Shown here piece after piece: positions 9,266 to 18,933 of a DNA stretch of 64,000 bases. Positions within the stretch are counted from its first letter, which is position 1. Each line of letters starts with the position of its first letter. A program made the translations under genes and the position numbers. Location: contig NZ_PDOB01000014.1 in assembly GCF_002760665.1 (NCBI RefSeq), positions 1 to 64,000 on the forward strand. Direction: 5' to 3'. The notes beneath the pieces were generated by a model that saw only the letters and a list, made by a program, of their open reading frames with translations, was not told the origin of the DNA and did not search any database. The DNA comes from Massilia psychrophila. Its GTDB lineage: Bacteria > Pseudomonadota > Gammaproteobacteria > Burkholderiales > Burkholderiaceae_D.

Positions 9266-9910
9266 ATGATTCGTATTGTCATTGCCGACGATCACACGAT
9301 TATGCGCGAAGGCCTCAAGCGCATTCTCGATGGCGCCGCCGACATCGATATCGTCGGCGAAGCCATCAACGGCTTCGAAGTGCTCTCGCACGTGCGCCAA
9401 GGCGGCTTCGACTTGCTGCTGCTCGATTTGTCGATGCCGGGGCGCAGCGGCGTCGACCTGATCCGCCAGGTCCGCAGCGAAGCGCCCAAGCTGGCGATCC
9501 TGATCCTGACGATGCACGAAGAGGAGCAATACGCCGTGCGTGCGATCCGCGCCGGCGCTCAGGGCTATCTGACTAAAGAAAGCGCCGGCACCCAGCTCGT
9601 CGGCGCGATCCACAAGGTCGCTTCCGGCCGGCCTTACATCAGCACCGAAGTGGCCGAACAACTGGCGCTCAACATCATGACGCCGAACGAACAGTTGCTG
9701 CACAAGCAGCTCTCGGACCGGGAATTCGAAGTATTTACCTTGCTCGTCGGCGGCAAATCCATCACTGAGATCGCCAACAGCCTGCACCTTTCGGTAAAAA
9801 CCGTCAGTACCCACAAGACCCGCATCATGCAAAAAATGGGGATGACGTCGCTGTCGGAGATGGTCCAGTACGCCGTCGCGCACCGCCTGCTGTCGCCGTT
9901 TAGGACTTGA
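9266..9910 (+). CDS. NarL/FixJ-family response regulator
   Basis: The 214 residues form a CheY-like receiver (about 1-120; acidic pocket DD8-9, phospho-acceptor Asp54 in LLLDLSMPGRSG, Lys near 104) followed by a LuxR-type helix-turn-helix (about 145-205; LSDREFEVFTLLVGGKSITE, then VKTVSTHKTRIMQKMG). It is a DNA-binding response regulator. No histidine kinase gene is adjacent, so its partner is unknown. The ribosome site upstream (AGGCAA) is modest. Confidence 0.93.
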   Translation: MIRIVIADDHTIMREGLKRILDGAADIDIVGEAINGFEVLSHVRQGGFDLLLLDLSMPGRSGVDLIRQVRSEAPKLAILILTMHEEEQYAVRAIRAGAQGYLTKESAGTQLVGAIHKVASGRPYISTEVAEQLALNIMTPNEQLLHKQLSDREFEVFTLLVGGKSITEIANSLHLSVKTVSTHKTRIMQKMGMTSLSEMVQYAVAHRLLSPFRT

Positions 9911-10306
9911 TCTGGGCCGAAAAGTTTTAGACCTCACCTTTGCATTTTTGTGCCGATAATACGTCACTCCTTTTGCGACCACCGTTCCTTGCAGCCTATT
10001 TTGCCGCTTTGCGTATTTTGGGTTTTCCCTCTGACGATCGGCCCGCGCCGTAAGACTATTCTTACATTCTCGCGCCGCTTCCTACCGTCAGATTCAGCGT
10101 TCGCTGATATCAATGCCGGGCTCGTGTCGGCATACTAAATCCAGCGATCCGACTTGCTTGCAGTAACTTTCATCTACGTGAGTTTGGCCCAGCGCGCTGT
10201 TCCATCACTGTTGAAGCGCCGGTCAAGCAGGTACTACAGATCGTTGTTCCCGCCCGTGACTGCCTGCAGCCTAACACTTTAAGATTCTTCACATGAGGTG
10301 AGAATG
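9911..10306. other. Intergenic region before the Crp/Fnr-type gene
   Basis: These 396 bases lie between two plus-strand regulators. The sequence is of mixed composition with no extended coding frame of natural codon usage. A good Shine-Dalgarno (AGGTGAG, 10296-10302) lies at its end. I found no convincing Fnr/Crp palindrome (TTGAT-N4-ATCAA type) and no terminator hairpin after the NarL-type gene. Confidence 0.4.
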
Positions 10307-11173
10307 ATGTCCACGCAAACGTCTGAACCACGTACCAATTCCTCGTCGACCATGCATTCCTCGCCAATGGAAGCAGGTCGCCAACGCCAAGGCCGGCTTT
10401 GGTCCAACCTGAAAGAAGTCTGCGATCTGCTGCATATTACCGCCGCGGTGTCCGTCAACACCGAAGAACTGCTGTTCCAGCACGTTCAATTCAAGACCGG
10501 GCAGCGCGTCCATACCATCGGGCAAGCATTCGACACTTTGTACATCGTCAACTCCGGCTTCCTCAAGACCGTACTGATCGATGAATTCGGCAATGAGCAG
10601 GTGCTGAGTTTCCCGATGAAGGGCGACATGCTCGGCGTCGATGGCATTCACACCCGCCATTACGCTTCCGAAGCGGTGGCCTTGTCCGATTGCGACCTCA
10701 TCTTGCTCCCGTTCAAAAAATTGACCGCGCTTGGGCGCGTGCACCTCGAGCTCGAAAATGTCATGTACGGCGTCATGAGCCGCGAACTGGTGCGCGAGCA
10801 GGCAATGATCGGCATGCTCGGCGCCCTGTCGGCCGAAGCCCGGGTTGCACGTTTCCTGGTGTCGCTGGCCGACCGCTTCGCCGCCATGGGCTACTCGAGC
10901 AAGCTGTTTAACCTGCGCATGACGCGCCACGAGATCGGCAGCTACCTCGGCCTGACACTCGAAACCGTCAGCCGCACCTTGTCGGCGTTCAATGAAATCG
11001 GCCTGATCACGGTTGACCAGCGCACCATCGGCATCAAGGACGCTGACGCGCTCAAGACACTGCGCCGGCTGCCGCCTTCACGCTCGCGCGCCAAGCAGAC
11101 CAGTGCTGCCGCCAAGCAAAAGGCAGAACTCGGGCAACCAGGCGACGACCAGGTCTTGGCCACCACGATCTAG
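10307..11173 (+). CDS. Crp/Fnr-family transcriptional regulator
   Basis: The 288-residue product has a cyclic-nucleotide-binding-type beta roll (about 50-165) and a Crp-type winged helix (about 185-255) with recognition-helix text GSYLGLTLETVSRTLSAFNE, characteristic of the Fnr/FixK branch. Only two cysteines are present, so the N-terminal four-cysteine Fe-S cluster of true oxygen-sensing Fnr is missing. GTG (10298) and two ATGs (10304, 10307) are possible starts; 10307 has the best spacing to AGGTGAG. A clear terminator follows at 11195. Confidence 0.9.
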   Translation: MSTQTSEPRTNSSSTMHSSPMEAGRQRQGRLWSNLKEVCDLLHITAAVSVNTEELLFQHVQFKTGQRVHTIGQAFDTLYIVNSGFLKTVLIDEFGNEQVLSFPMKGDMLGVDGIHTRHYASEAVALSDCDLILLPFKKLTALGRVHLELENVMYGVMSRELVREQAMIGMLGALSAEARVARFLVSLADRFAAMGYSSKLFNLRMTRHEIGSYLGLTLETVSRTLSAFNEIGLITVDQRTIGIKDADALKTLRRLPPSRSRAKQTSAAAKQKAELGQPGDDQVLATTI

Positions 11174-11194
11174 TTTCCGCCAGCTTGCCCCAGC

Positions 11195-11227
11195 CCGCCG
11201 CGCGACCAGCCCGGCGGGTTTTTCTTT
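11195..11227 (+). terminator. Rho-independent terminator after the Crp/Fnr-type gene
   Basis: A 7-bp GC stem (CCCGCCG 11195-11201 pairing with CGGCGGG 11213-11219) is followed by a T-rich tail (TTTTCTTT). It lies 22 bases after the stop codon on the plus strand. Confidence 0.85.
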
Positions 11228-11248
11228 GCGCGGCGTGCCTGTGCGGCC

Positions 11249-11283
11249 AAAAAAAATCCCGGCGACCTTGCGGACGCCGGGAT
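11249..11283 (-). terminator. Rho-independent terminator after the glycine-zipper gene
   Basis: Read on the minus strand, ATCCCGGCG and CGCCGGGAT form a 9-bp stem around a 10-base loop, followed by a run of eight T (plus-strand A run 11249-11256). It ends the minus-strand gene whose stop lies at 11313. Confidence 0.88.
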
Positions 11284-11312
11284 TTCCCGACTTTTTGTCA
11301 CGCCTGCCGCGA

Positions 11313-12416
11313 TCAGGTGTCGCGGGTCAGCACGCCATCGTTGATTTTCACTTTTTCGCCAACGCGCAGGCCTGGATCGTTTGCATACTGCACCGTCTGG
11401 GAACCGCCGTTAGAAAAACGGATCACCACTTCGAAGTGCTTGGTCTGGCGGGCGTTGCGTTCGATGTTACGACCGACATAGGCACCGCCCAATGCACCGA
11501 CCACCTGGGCCGCGGTTTTGCCGTTGCCGCCGCCGACCTGGCTGCCCAACAAGGCGCCGACGACGCCGCCGCCGATAGTGCCGAGGTAGTTGCCGTCGCC
11601 GTTGACTTCAATCACGTTGATCGCTTCCACGGTAGCGCAATTGGTGCAGTAGCGCACCACGCGCGGCGTGGCGACGGGCGCCGTCGACACCAGTTGCAGC
11701 GGCTTGCCCAGGGTTTGGGTTGCCACGCGGCCATTCAGGCGCATGTTGGCGGTCACGACCGTGTTCGGCGCGATGCGGTCGCCGCGGCGGATAATGTACG
11801 AACCTTCATAGTCGCCCGGACGCACTTCCGGCAGGAAGAACACGCCGCGGGTGCCGGCGATCATCATGTCGACCTTGGCGCCAGGGGTGCCGTGCAACGT
11901 AAAATTGAGATCGTCGCCCGGACGCAGATCGTCGCTGCCCTCGACGTCAAAACGCTCGATGCGCGGCTGGCCGCCAGCGAGGTCGCCGCGGCGCCGCGCG
12001 TCATGGCGGCCGATGCCGGCGATCAGCGACTCGCGCAGAACGCCGCTGGTGACCTGGTTGCCGACGCGCAAATTGGCGGTGACCGAACTGTTCTGAGTGA
12101 TGCGGTCGCGGTTGCTGATGGTGTAGCTGCCCTGATACTGACCAGGATCTGTTTCGGTCAATTGCAGGTTGCGGTTGGCGCCGGCAATCTGCAGGTAGAC
12201 CCGCCCGCCCGGCGTGCCGTACACGTCGAAATTGAGTTCCACGCCGGGCGCCAGGCGGCGCACTTCGTCGACGTTGAAACCGCGGATTACCGGCGCGTAG
12301 TCAGCGGCGGCGGAGGTATTGTATTGCTGTGCCTGTGCCGGCGCTGCAGCGAAAGTAACGGTAATCAATGGCAGCACAGACACCAGCCCGGCAAGCAGTT
12401 TTCGTGTATTTTTAAT
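11313..12416 (-). CDS. Exported glycine-zipper (2TM) envelope protein, probable ATT start
   Basis: The product (about 367 residues from 12416) has a signal peptide ending APAQA, two similar beta-rich domains of about 90 residues (each with a PG-x-LNF-x-GTPG core and a G-x-YxGSY motif), and a C-terminal glycine-zipper membrane segment (GTIGGGVVGALLGSQVGGG) of the SlyB/Rick_17kDa type. The frame stays open to 12596, but an ideal AAGGAG site sits 6 bases before an ATT codon that begins KNTRKLLAG, a classic signal-peptide N-terminus; no ATG, GTG or TTG fits. The role is unknown; an outer-membrane or periplasmic location is inferred. Confidence 0.8.
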   Translation of the reverse strand: MKNTRKLLAGLVSVLPLITVTFAAAPAQAQQYNTSAAADYAPVIRGFNVDEVRRLAPGVELNFDVYGTPGGRVYLQIAGANRNLQLTETDPGQYQGSYTISNRDRITQNSSVTANLRVGNQVTSGVLRESLIAGIGRHDARRRGDLAGGQPRIERFDVEGSDDLRPGDDLNFTLHGTPGAKVDMMIAGTRGVFFLPEVRPGDYEGSYIIRRGDRIAPNTVVTANMRLNGRVATQTLGKPLQLVSTAPVATPRVVRYCTNCATVEAINVIEVNGDGNYLGTIGGGVVGALLGSQVGGGNGKTAAQVVGALGGAYVGRNIERNARQTKHFEVVIRFSNGGSQTVQYANDPGLRVGEKVKINDGVLTRDT

Positions 12417-12504
12417 AATATTCTCCTTGAATGTTGGGTAGCGGCGCTGCGTCTTGACAGCGGGTAACGGTAAGTTACGCTCAGCTCGCCTGCCCGTCCG
12501 TGCG

Positions 12505-13167
12505 CTAGCGTACAAAGTGAACTTGGTCGCCGGAGCTGACAAACACGGCGTCTCCAATGCCAGGCGTGATCGAAAAGCCGCCCGTAAACGCGCCAAACGA
12601 TGGCAGGATCATGCGATGCGGCCCCACCACGAAGCACGGCAGGCGTAGCGCGTCGAAGCGGGTTGCCAGCAGGTAGGTCGGGTGGATGTGACCGGCCAGC
12701 GCGTAACCCGGGGTGGCGAGGTCGGGGTGATGGCAGAACGAAAACGGCGCCAGCGAATACGGTTCGTCGACCATGTCGATGCCGAGCGCGGCGGCCGGGT
12801 CGCCGGCATGACGGTCATGATTGCCGCGCACTAGCGTCAGCGCCAGGTCCGGATGCGACAGGCGCCAGGCCAGCATCGCCGCCTGCGTGGCACTGGCGTG
12901 GGCCGCGCGCGCATGCAGAAAATCGCCGAGGAACATGATGTGTTCGACCTCACACAGCGCCATCAAGGCGTCCAGCGCAACGAGATTCTGGGTCGTCGTT
13001 CCGCGCGGCACCGGCACCCCGAGCGCGCGGAACGAGGCCGCCTTGCCGAAGTGGATATCGGCCACCACCAGCATTTTTTTGCGCGGCCAGTACAGCGTTT
13101 TCTGCGCCAGCAAGTTCACTATTTCGCCGGCGACGACAATTTCAAGCGAGTTCGCGACGCCGCCCAT
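12505..13167 (-). CDS. pdeM: Ligase-associated metallophosphoesterase, PdeM-like
   Basis: A calcineurin-like phosphoesterase of about 220 residues. Metal-site motifs are VVADIHFGKA, FLGDFLHAR, VRGNHDRH, and the late GHIHP. This is the small phosphoesterase found with the exonuclease/ligase/helicase repair set. A TTG at 13179 overlaps the helicase stop codon; the ATG at 13167 is chosen here, so up to four residues could be added. It is the last gene of the operon. The substrate was not determinable. Confidence 0.87.
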   Translation of the reverse strand: MGGVANSLEIVVAGEIVNLLAQKTLYWPRKKMLVVADIHFGKAASFRALGVPVPRGTTTQNLVALDALMALCEVEHIMFLGDFLHARAAHASATQAAMLAWRLSHPDLALTLVRGNHDRHAGDPAAALGIDMVDEPYSLAPFSFCHHPDLATPGYALAGHIHPTYLLATRFDALRLPCFVVGPHRMILPSFGAFTGGFSITPGIGDAVFVSSGDQVHFVR

Positions 13168-13175
13168 TGCCGTGC

Positions 13176-15662
13176 TCAAGGCCGCGCCGCGTTTTCGAGC
13201 TCGCGCACCATCCGCGCCACCCGGTCCGACAGCTTTTCGGTGCTGACTTTCTCGCGGAAGCGCTCGACCATCAGCGCGAAGCCGAATGGCGTGGCGCGCC
13301 TGACGTCGCGGTACGCGATCGCCCGTCCATGCAGTTCACCCAAGGTGTCGCGCAGCCGGGTCAGTTCGAGTTCCTGCTCGAGCACCTCGCGTTGCGCCTG
13401 GGTCAGCAGCAGGTTGCCGGCGTCGTGTTTGCGGAACACCTCGAAAAACAGCGACGACGACGCCTGCACCTGGCGCGCGCTTTTCGGCTGGCCCGGATAG
13501 CCCTGGAACACCAGCCCGGCAATGCGCGCCACTTCGCGAAAGCGCTGCTGCGACAGCTGGGTCGCGTTCAGGCTTTCGAGTACGTCCTCGAGCAGGCGTT
13601 CGGTGCCCAGCAGCGCGACGTCACGTCCCGTGGCGCCCGTGAATATCGTGGTCCAGTCGACCGGTTCAAACGACAGCAGCTCGAAGCCGTAGTCGTTGAT
13701 GGCGATCGAAAAGGTGATCGGCTGCTGTTGGCCAATGCGCCAGGCGAACAGGGAAGCCAAGCCCATGTGCACCGAGCGGCCGGCGAACGGATAGACGAAC
13801 AAATGGTGGCCCTCGCGGCTCTTCATGTTTTCCACCACCAGCGTGTCGGTGGTGGGCAGCGCCGACCAGCGCTGCTGGATCTCGATCAGCGGGCGCAGCG
13901 CCTCCATCTCGGGACCGATGAAGCGCCCTTCGGCGGCCAGGCGCAACTGGTCCAGCGCGGCGTGCGCCAGTTCCGACGACATCGGCATCTTGGTGCCCTG
14001 CCAGCGCGACACCGCGCCGCGCTTGCCGGTGGCGCGCTTCACAAACGCGGTCATCTCGTGCAGCCGGACGAACTCGAGGATCTTCCCGCCGAACAGGAAA
14101 TGGTCGCCGGCCTTCAGACGCCCGACGAACGATTCTTCGACGCTGCCGATGCGCCCGCCCGTCATGTATTTCACCTGCACGCTCGAATCGGACACGATGG
14201 TGCCGATGCCCATCCGGTGGCGCCGGCCGATCGCCACGTCCGGCACCCGGTAGACGCCCTCCGAATCAAGCAGCACGCGCTGGTATTCGGGGTACGCCGT
14301 CAGGCTCTGGCCGCCGCGCGCGACAAAGTCGAGCGCCCACTGCCACTCCTCGCCGCTCAGCATGCGGTAGGACCAGGCGCTGCGCACCTCGGCGAGCAAC
14401 TGCTCCGGACGAAAGCCGCCGCCCAGCGCCACCGTCACCAGGTGCTGCACCAGCACGTCGAACGGCTTGTTCGGCACCAGCCGCGCTTCGATGCGGCGCG
14501 CCATCACCGCCTGCTTGGCACCCGCCGCTTCCAGCAGTTCCAGGCTGTTGGTCGGCACCAGGGTGACGCGCGAGACGCGCCCCGGCGCATGGCCGCTGCG
14601 CCCGGCACGCTGCAGCAAGCGCGCGATGCCCTTGGCCGAACCGATCTGCAGCACCCGCTCGACCGGCAGGAAATCGACGCCAAGGTCCAGGCTGGCGGTA
14701 CAGATCACCGCCTTCAGTTCGCCTTTTTTCAAGCCCATCTCGACCCAGTCGCGCACCTCGCGATCGAGCGAGCCGTGATGCAGCGCGATGACGCCGGCCC
14801 AGTCCGGGCGCGCCTCGAGGATGCTCTGGTACCACAGCTCCGACTGCGAGCGCGTGTTGGTAAACACCAGCGTGGCGTTGAACTGTTCGATCTCGTCGAT
14901 CACGGGCCTGAGCATCTCGATGCCAAGGTGGCCGCTCCACGGAAAGCGCGATACATTGGCCGGCACCAGCGAGTCGACCACGATCTGCTTGCGCAAGTCG
15001 CCTTCGACCAGTACGCCGTTGGCCTTTCCCTCGCCTTCTCCATCACTCCCGCCCAGCAGCACTTCGCGCGCCTGCGCCAGGTTGCCCATCGTCGCCGACA
15101 ACGCCCATACCACCAGTTGCGGATTCCAGTAACGCAGCCGGGCCAGTGCCAGCTGCACCTGCACGCCGCGTTTACTGCCCATCAGCTCGTGCCATTCGTC
15201 GATAATGATCATGTCCAGGCCCGCGAACTGCGCTTTCGCCGCCGCATGCGACAGCAGCAGCGACAAGCTTTCCGGCGTGGTGATCAAGGCCGACGGCAGC
15301 TTGCGGGACTGGCGCGCGCGCTCGGCCGAACTGGTGTCGCCGGTGCGCGCGCCGATTGTCCATTCGGGCGCCAGCGCCGCGCTCGACTCCTCCAGAGCCC
15401 GCAGGGTGTCGGCCGCCAGCGCGCGCATCGGCGTGATCCACAGCACCCGCAGCCCGCTGCTCTTTCGCTTCGATACCAGCGCGCCGCGCAGCAGCGCCGC
15501 CAGCCACACGGCGTAGGTCTTGCCGGAGCCGGTATTGGCATGCAGCAGGCCCGATTCGCCCGCCAGCGCGGCGCGCCACACCGCGCGCTGGAAGGCAAAC
15601 ACCTTCCAGCCGCGGGCGGCGAACCAAGCGTCGACCTTCTGCGCCATCGCGCTTTTGCTCAT
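13176..15662 (-). CDS. Lhr-like DEXH helicase (ligase-associated)
   Basis: The 828-residue SF2 helicase has Walker [11 protein letters not shown], the DEXH-type motif [13 protein letters not shown] (motif III), and a C-terminal helicase half with [14 protein letters not shown] (motif VI). The C-terminal about 400 residues match the Lhr-type extension. Lhr-core helicases unwind DNA or RNA:DNA hybrids 3' to 5'. It overlaps the upstream ligase gene by 4 bases and lies directly before the PdeM-like gene, consistent with a single repair complex or pathway. Confidence 0.92.
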   Translation of the reverse strand: MSKSAMAQKVDAWFAARGWKVFAFQRAVWRAALAGESGLLHANTGSGKTYAVWLAALLRGALVSKRKSSGLRVLWITPMRALAADTLRALEESSAALAPEWTIGARTGDTSSAERARQSRKLPSALITTPESLSLLLSHAAAKAQFAGLDMIIIDEWHELMGSKRGVQVQLALARLRYWNPQLVVWALSATMGNLAQAREVLLGGSDGEGEGKANGVLVEGDLRKQIVVDSLVPANVSRFPWSGHLGIEMLRPVIDEIEQFNATLVFTNTRSQSELWYQSILEARPDWAGVIALHHGSLDREVRDWVEMGLKKGELKAVICTASLDLGVDFLPVERVLQIGSAKGIARLLQRAGRSGHAPGRVSRVTLVPTNSLELLEAAGAKQAVMARRIEARLVPNKPFDVLVQHLVTVALGGGFRPEQLLAEVRSAWSYRMLSGEEWQWALDFVARGGQSLTAYPEYQRVLLDSEGVYRVPDVAIGRRHRMGIGTIVSDSSVQVKYMTGGRIGSVEESFVGRLKAGDHFLFGGKILEFVRLHEMTAFVKRATGKRGAVSRWQGTKMPMSSELAHAALDQLRLAAEGRFIGPEMEALRPLIEIQQRWSALPTTDTLVVENMKSREGHHLFVYPFAGRSVHMGLASLFAWRIGQQQPITFSIAINDYGFELLSFEPVDWTTIFTGATGRDVALLGTERLLEDVLESLNATQLSQQRFREVARIAGLVFQGYPGQPKSARQVQASSSLFFEVFRKHDAGNLLLTQAQREVLEQELELTRLRDTLGELHGRAIAYRDVRRATPFGFALMVERFREKVSTEKLSDRVARMVRELENAARP

Positions 15663-17317
15663 GCCGGGGATGAGGACAACGGGCCGGCTGCCGCCAGCAA
15701 GCCCTTGAGCGTGTCGAGCGAATCGGCGTCGTCGATGCTCTTGTCGTCGCGGCGGCGCAAAATGCGCGGGAAGCGCACCGCAATACCGGCCTTGTGGCGG
15801 CTCGACAGGGCGATGCCTTCGAATCCGATCTCGAACACCATGGTCGGGCGCACGCTGCGCACCGGGCCGAATTTTTCGACCGTCGTCTTGCGGATGGCAT
15901 TGTCGACCACCGCGATCTCGGCGTCGGTCAATCCCGAATAGGCTTTGGTGAACGGCACCAGCCTACGTTCGCCGCCCGCATCGGCATCCCACACCGCAAA
16001 CGTGTAGTCGGTGTAGAGCGAAGCGCGGCGCCCGTGCCCGGCCTGGGCGTAGATCAGCACCGCGTCGATGGTGTAGGGGTCGATCTTCCACTTCCACCAG
16101 GTGCCGACGTTCTTGGTGCGGCCGACACCATACTGCGCATCTTTCGCCTTGACCATCATCCCTTCAACGCCGCGCGCGCGCGACTCGGTGCGGATGTGCG
16201 CCAACTGGTCCCAGCTTGCCGCCTCGACCAGCGGCGACAGTGTCAATTGCTGCGGCCCGAGCTGGCCGGTTTGCTCGACAAGCGCCTCCAGTAAAGTGCG
16301 CCGTTCATGCTGGGGCAACGCGCGCAGGTCGACACCGGCTTGTTCCAGCAGATCGTAGGCCACCAGCACCGCCGGCAGTTCGGCCAGCAGCTTGGCGGAC
16401 AAGGTCTTGCGGCCGATGCGCTTTTGCAGGTCGGCGAACGGCGCGGGTGCGCCATCGTTCCAGATCAGCACCTCGCCGTCGATCACAGTTCCCTCCGGCA
16501 GGCGCAGCGCGGCCAATTCAGGGAAGCGCTCGGTGATCAGCTCTTCGCCGCGCGACCACAGGTAGTTCTGCGCGCCGCGCCGCACCAGTTGCGCGCGGAT
16601 ACCGTCGTATTTCCACTCGACCTGCCAATCGCTTATCGCGCCCAGCGCTTGCGGCTCGCCCGCAAGCTGGTGGGCCAGGAAGAACGGGTACGGCTGGCCG
16701 CCGCGCAGCTTGTGCTCGTCGTCGGACTGTGCGGCGATCAGCTGCAGGAAACCGCCCGCGGTCGGCGCCACGCTGCCGTCGGTCCAACCCATCAGGCGCT
16801 GCGCAATCAGTTTGCTGTCGACCGCCGCGATGGCCGACAGTGCGCGCGTGACCAGCAATCGCGAGACGCCGACCCGGAAACCCCCACTGATCAATTTGGT
16901 CAGCAGGAAGCGCTCGCGGGTATCCAACTCGTTCCAAAAGCCGAACAGCGCTGCGCGGATGGCCACCGGATCGGCGCCGCGCAAGGGAGCAATGCGCTCC
17001 TGAATCCACACCGCCAGGCCGACGTCGCTGTGGTGCTCGGGCGGCGGCAAGATGTGGGCGATGGTTTCGGCCAGGTCGCCGACCGCGTGGTAGGACTCGT
17101 CGAACAGCCAGTCGTCGAGCTGGGCGTATGCGATCGCGTATTCGCGCAGCAGCTTGGTCGGCACCGTCTGGCGCGGCTTGCCGCCGGCAAGGAAATACAC
17201 CGCCCACGCCGCGTTCTCCGGCGCCGCGCTGCCGAAGTAGGCTTGCAGGGCATCGAGCTTGCGGTTGGTGGCGGTGGTCTCGTCGAGCTCGGCGAACAGG
17301 CGGGCGAATTCACGCAT
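15659..17317 (-). CDS. ATP-dependent DNA ligase
   Basis: The chosen start ([15 protein letters not shown] at 17317, GGAGA site upstream) gives 552 residues. It has an N-terminal DNA-binding region, nucleotidyltransferase motif [13 protein letters not shown] with the adenylated Lys, motif III region [11 protein letters not shown], motif [11 protein letters not shown] and motif V WWKWK. This is the bacterial ligase associated with Lhr-like helicase, not the LigD type. It overlaps the exonuclease gene by 8 bases and the helicase gene by 4, so translation is probably coupled. Confidence 0.93.
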   Translation of the reverse strand: MREFARLFAELDETTATNRKLDALQAYFGSAAPENAAWAVYFLAGGKPRQTVPTKLLREYAIAYAQLDDWLFDESYHAVGDLAETIAHILPPPEHHSDVGLAVWIQERIAPLRGADPVAIRAALFGFWNELDTRERFLLTKLISGGFRVGVSRLLVTRALSAIAAVDSKLIAQRLMGWTDGSVAPTAGGFLQLIAAQSDDEHKLRGGQPYPFFLAHQLAGEPQALGAISDWQVEWKYDGIRAQLVRRGAQNYLWSRGEELITERFPELAALRLPEGTVIDGEVLIWNDGAPAPFADLQKRIGRKTLSAKLLAELPAVLVAYDLLEQAGVDLRALPQHERRTLLEALVEQTGQLGPQQLTLSPLVEAASWDQLAHIRTESRARGVEGMMVKAKDAQYGVGRTKNVGTWWKWKIDPYTIDAVLIYAQAGHGRRASLYTDYTFAVWDADAGGERRLVPFTKAYSGLTDAEIAVVDNAIRKTTVEKFGPVRSVRPTMVFEIGFEGIALSSRHKAGIAVRFPRILRRRDDKSIDDADSLDTLKGLLAAAGPLSSSPA

Positions 17318-18371
17318 CGGTTTTCTCCAGCGGTGTGTTAGCACCCTCGGCACCATCGGCACCATCGGCGGCGGCGGCCGCCTCCGCTTCGTCGTCTCCA
17401 TACTCGGTGTCGAAGCCGGAAGCATCAAGCCCGAGCTGGCGCAGCCAGCGCACCATGACGGCAATCGAGCCATGCGTGACGATCACCCGCGGCGCCTCGG
17501 TGGCACGGATCGCCGTCATCAAACCGGGCCAGTCAGCGTGATCCGACAGCACGAACCCGCGGTCGACACCGCGCCGGCGGCGCGCACCGCGCAATAGCAT
17601 CCAGCCACTGGCAAAAGAGTCGCTGTAATCGCCGAAGCGCTTCATCCATGGCGAGCCAGAGACAGACGGCGGCGCGATGACGATGGCCGATCTCAACGCC
17701 TGCTTGTCGATGTCGGTCACCAAAACCGTCGGCGGCAGGTTGACGCCGGCGGCGCGGTAGACCCGGTTCAACGGCTCGACGGCGCCGTGGCAGACGATCG
17801 GGCCGATGGCCGCATCGAGCCCGGACAGGATGCGCTGGGCCTTGCCGAACGAATAGGCAAACACGACGCTGCAACGTCCAGCGGCCGCGTTGCCGCGCCA
17901 CCAGGCGTTGATGTCGTCGAAAATCGATTGTTCCGGCTGCCAGCGGTAGATCGGCAGCCCGAACGTCGATTCGGTAATGAAGGTGTCGCAGCGCACCGGC
18001 TCGAACGGCGCGCAGGTGCGGTCCGGTTCGACCTTGTAGTCGCCCGACGCCACCCACACTTCCCCCTTGTGTTCCAGGCGCACCTGGCTTGAACCGAGTA
18101 CGTGGCCGGCCGGATGCAGCGAAATCGCCACGCCGTTGTGTTCGATGCGCGCGCCGTATTCGATACCGTCGATGCGGATGTTCTGGCCGAGCCGCGACTT
18201 GAGGACGTTCACGCCGCTGGCGGCCGACAGGTAATGGCCGTGGCCGGCGCGCGCATGGTCGCCATGGGCGTGGGTGATCACTGCCCGCTCCACCGGGCGC
18301 CACGGGTCGATGTAAAAGCCGCCGGGAACGCAGTACAAACCATCCTTGCGCACCACCACCATGTCTGCCAT
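17310..18371 (-). CDS. Ligase-associated MBL-fold DNA exonuclease
   Basis: A metallo-beta-lactamase-fold nuclease related to the SNM1/CPSF group. The H-x-H-x-D-H metal motif is visible as THAHGDHARAG, with the later HPAGHVLGSSQV and SGDYKVEPD segments. The frame runs on to 18668, but MADMVVVRKDGLYCVPGG at 18371 is the natural N-terminus, giving 353 residues. It is the first gene of exonuclease-ligase-helicase-PdeM. The C-terminal tail is acidic (EAEAAAAADGADGAEGA). Confidence 0.9.
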   Translation of the reverse strand: MADMVVVRKDGLYCVPGGFYIDPWRPVERAVITHAHGDHARAGHGHYLSAASGVNVLKSRLGQNIRIDGIEYGARIEHNGVAISLHPAGHVLGSSQVRLEHKGEVWVASGDYKVEPDRTCAPFEPVRCDTFITESTFGLPIYRWQPEQSIFDDINAWWRGNAAAGRCSVVFAYSFGKAQRILSGLDAAIGPIVCHGAVEPLNRVYRAAGVNLPPTVLVTDIDKQALRSAIVIAPPSVSGSPWMKRFGDYSDSFASGWMLLRGARRRRGVDRGFVLSDHADWPGLMTAIRATEAPRVIVTHGSIAVMVRWLRQLGLDASGFDTEYGDDEAEAAAAADGADGAEGANTPLEKTDA

Positions 18372-18397
18372 ACGCCGCCCCCCTGCCTCAGGCCGGC

Positions 18398-18556
18398 TCA
18401 ACCAAACCGGCCATGGTCGAGCACGCTGTTGATGACGTCCTGCCGGCCGGCGCGCAGCCGCGCGGCGCCGGCGACGCCGCGCGGCAGTTTGGCGATGGCG
18501 TCGCGGCGGATGGCGCGCAAGCTCTGGTGCATGAGGTGGGGTGCATGTCCATTCAT
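18398..18556 (-). CDS. Possible 52-residue basic protein, unrecognised
   Basis: A minus-strand frame from ATG 18556 to TGA 18398 encodes a 52-residue, Arg/Ala-rich peptide (MNGHAPHLMHQSLRAIRRDA and so on, ending DHGRFG). Nearly every codon after the first few ends in G or C, like the real genes around it, and it lies just upstream of the repair operon in the same direction. There is no clear ribosome site and no family that I recognise. It may be a small gene or the start of the operon leader. Confidence 0.4.
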   Translation of the reverse strand: MNGHAPHLMHQSLRAIRRDAIAKLPRGVAGAARLRAGRQDVINSVLDHGRFG

Positions 18557-18779
18557 GAACATAATAGTAAAACGAACGAAGCAGTTTCACTATAGGACGC
18601 AGCCTACATCCATCGTAGGAGCCGCGCCCCAGCCTGCTTATTAATAGCCAGACAAGACAGCCAGACAAACCTATAAGCCATTGTCCTACGTGGCGACAAT
18701 CCTTTTGCCGATGCTTTTCAGCACCATCATGTTTAAGATAATTGTACTAGCAACGAACAAGAACAACAGGAACCCTACC

Positions 18780-18896
18780 ATGATGAGCAAATGCCCGCTG
18801 ACCTGGACCAGCCTCCAACTTGCCCTCGCCGGCGCCTCGGCGTATGTCGTCTACACTTCCGACCTGCTGCGTGACGCCGCACTTTTCCTGCACTAG
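18780..18896 (+). CDS. Possible 38-residue hydrophobic protein
   Basis: An AGGAA site is followed 8 bases later by ATGATG (18780/18783) and a 38-codon frame (MMSKCPLTWTSLQLALAGAS, ending DAALFLH). One hydrophobic segment could span a membrane. The frame is open further upstream but that part is AT-rich and non-coding in character. Nothing is known about it from the sequence; it stands alone between the repair operon and the signalling operon. Confidence 0.4.
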   Translation: MMSKCPLTWTSLQLALAGASAYVVYTSDLLRDAALFLH

Positions 18897-18933
18897 AGCG
18901 TGATAGCTTCAGCTGAAGTCAACCCGCAATCGC

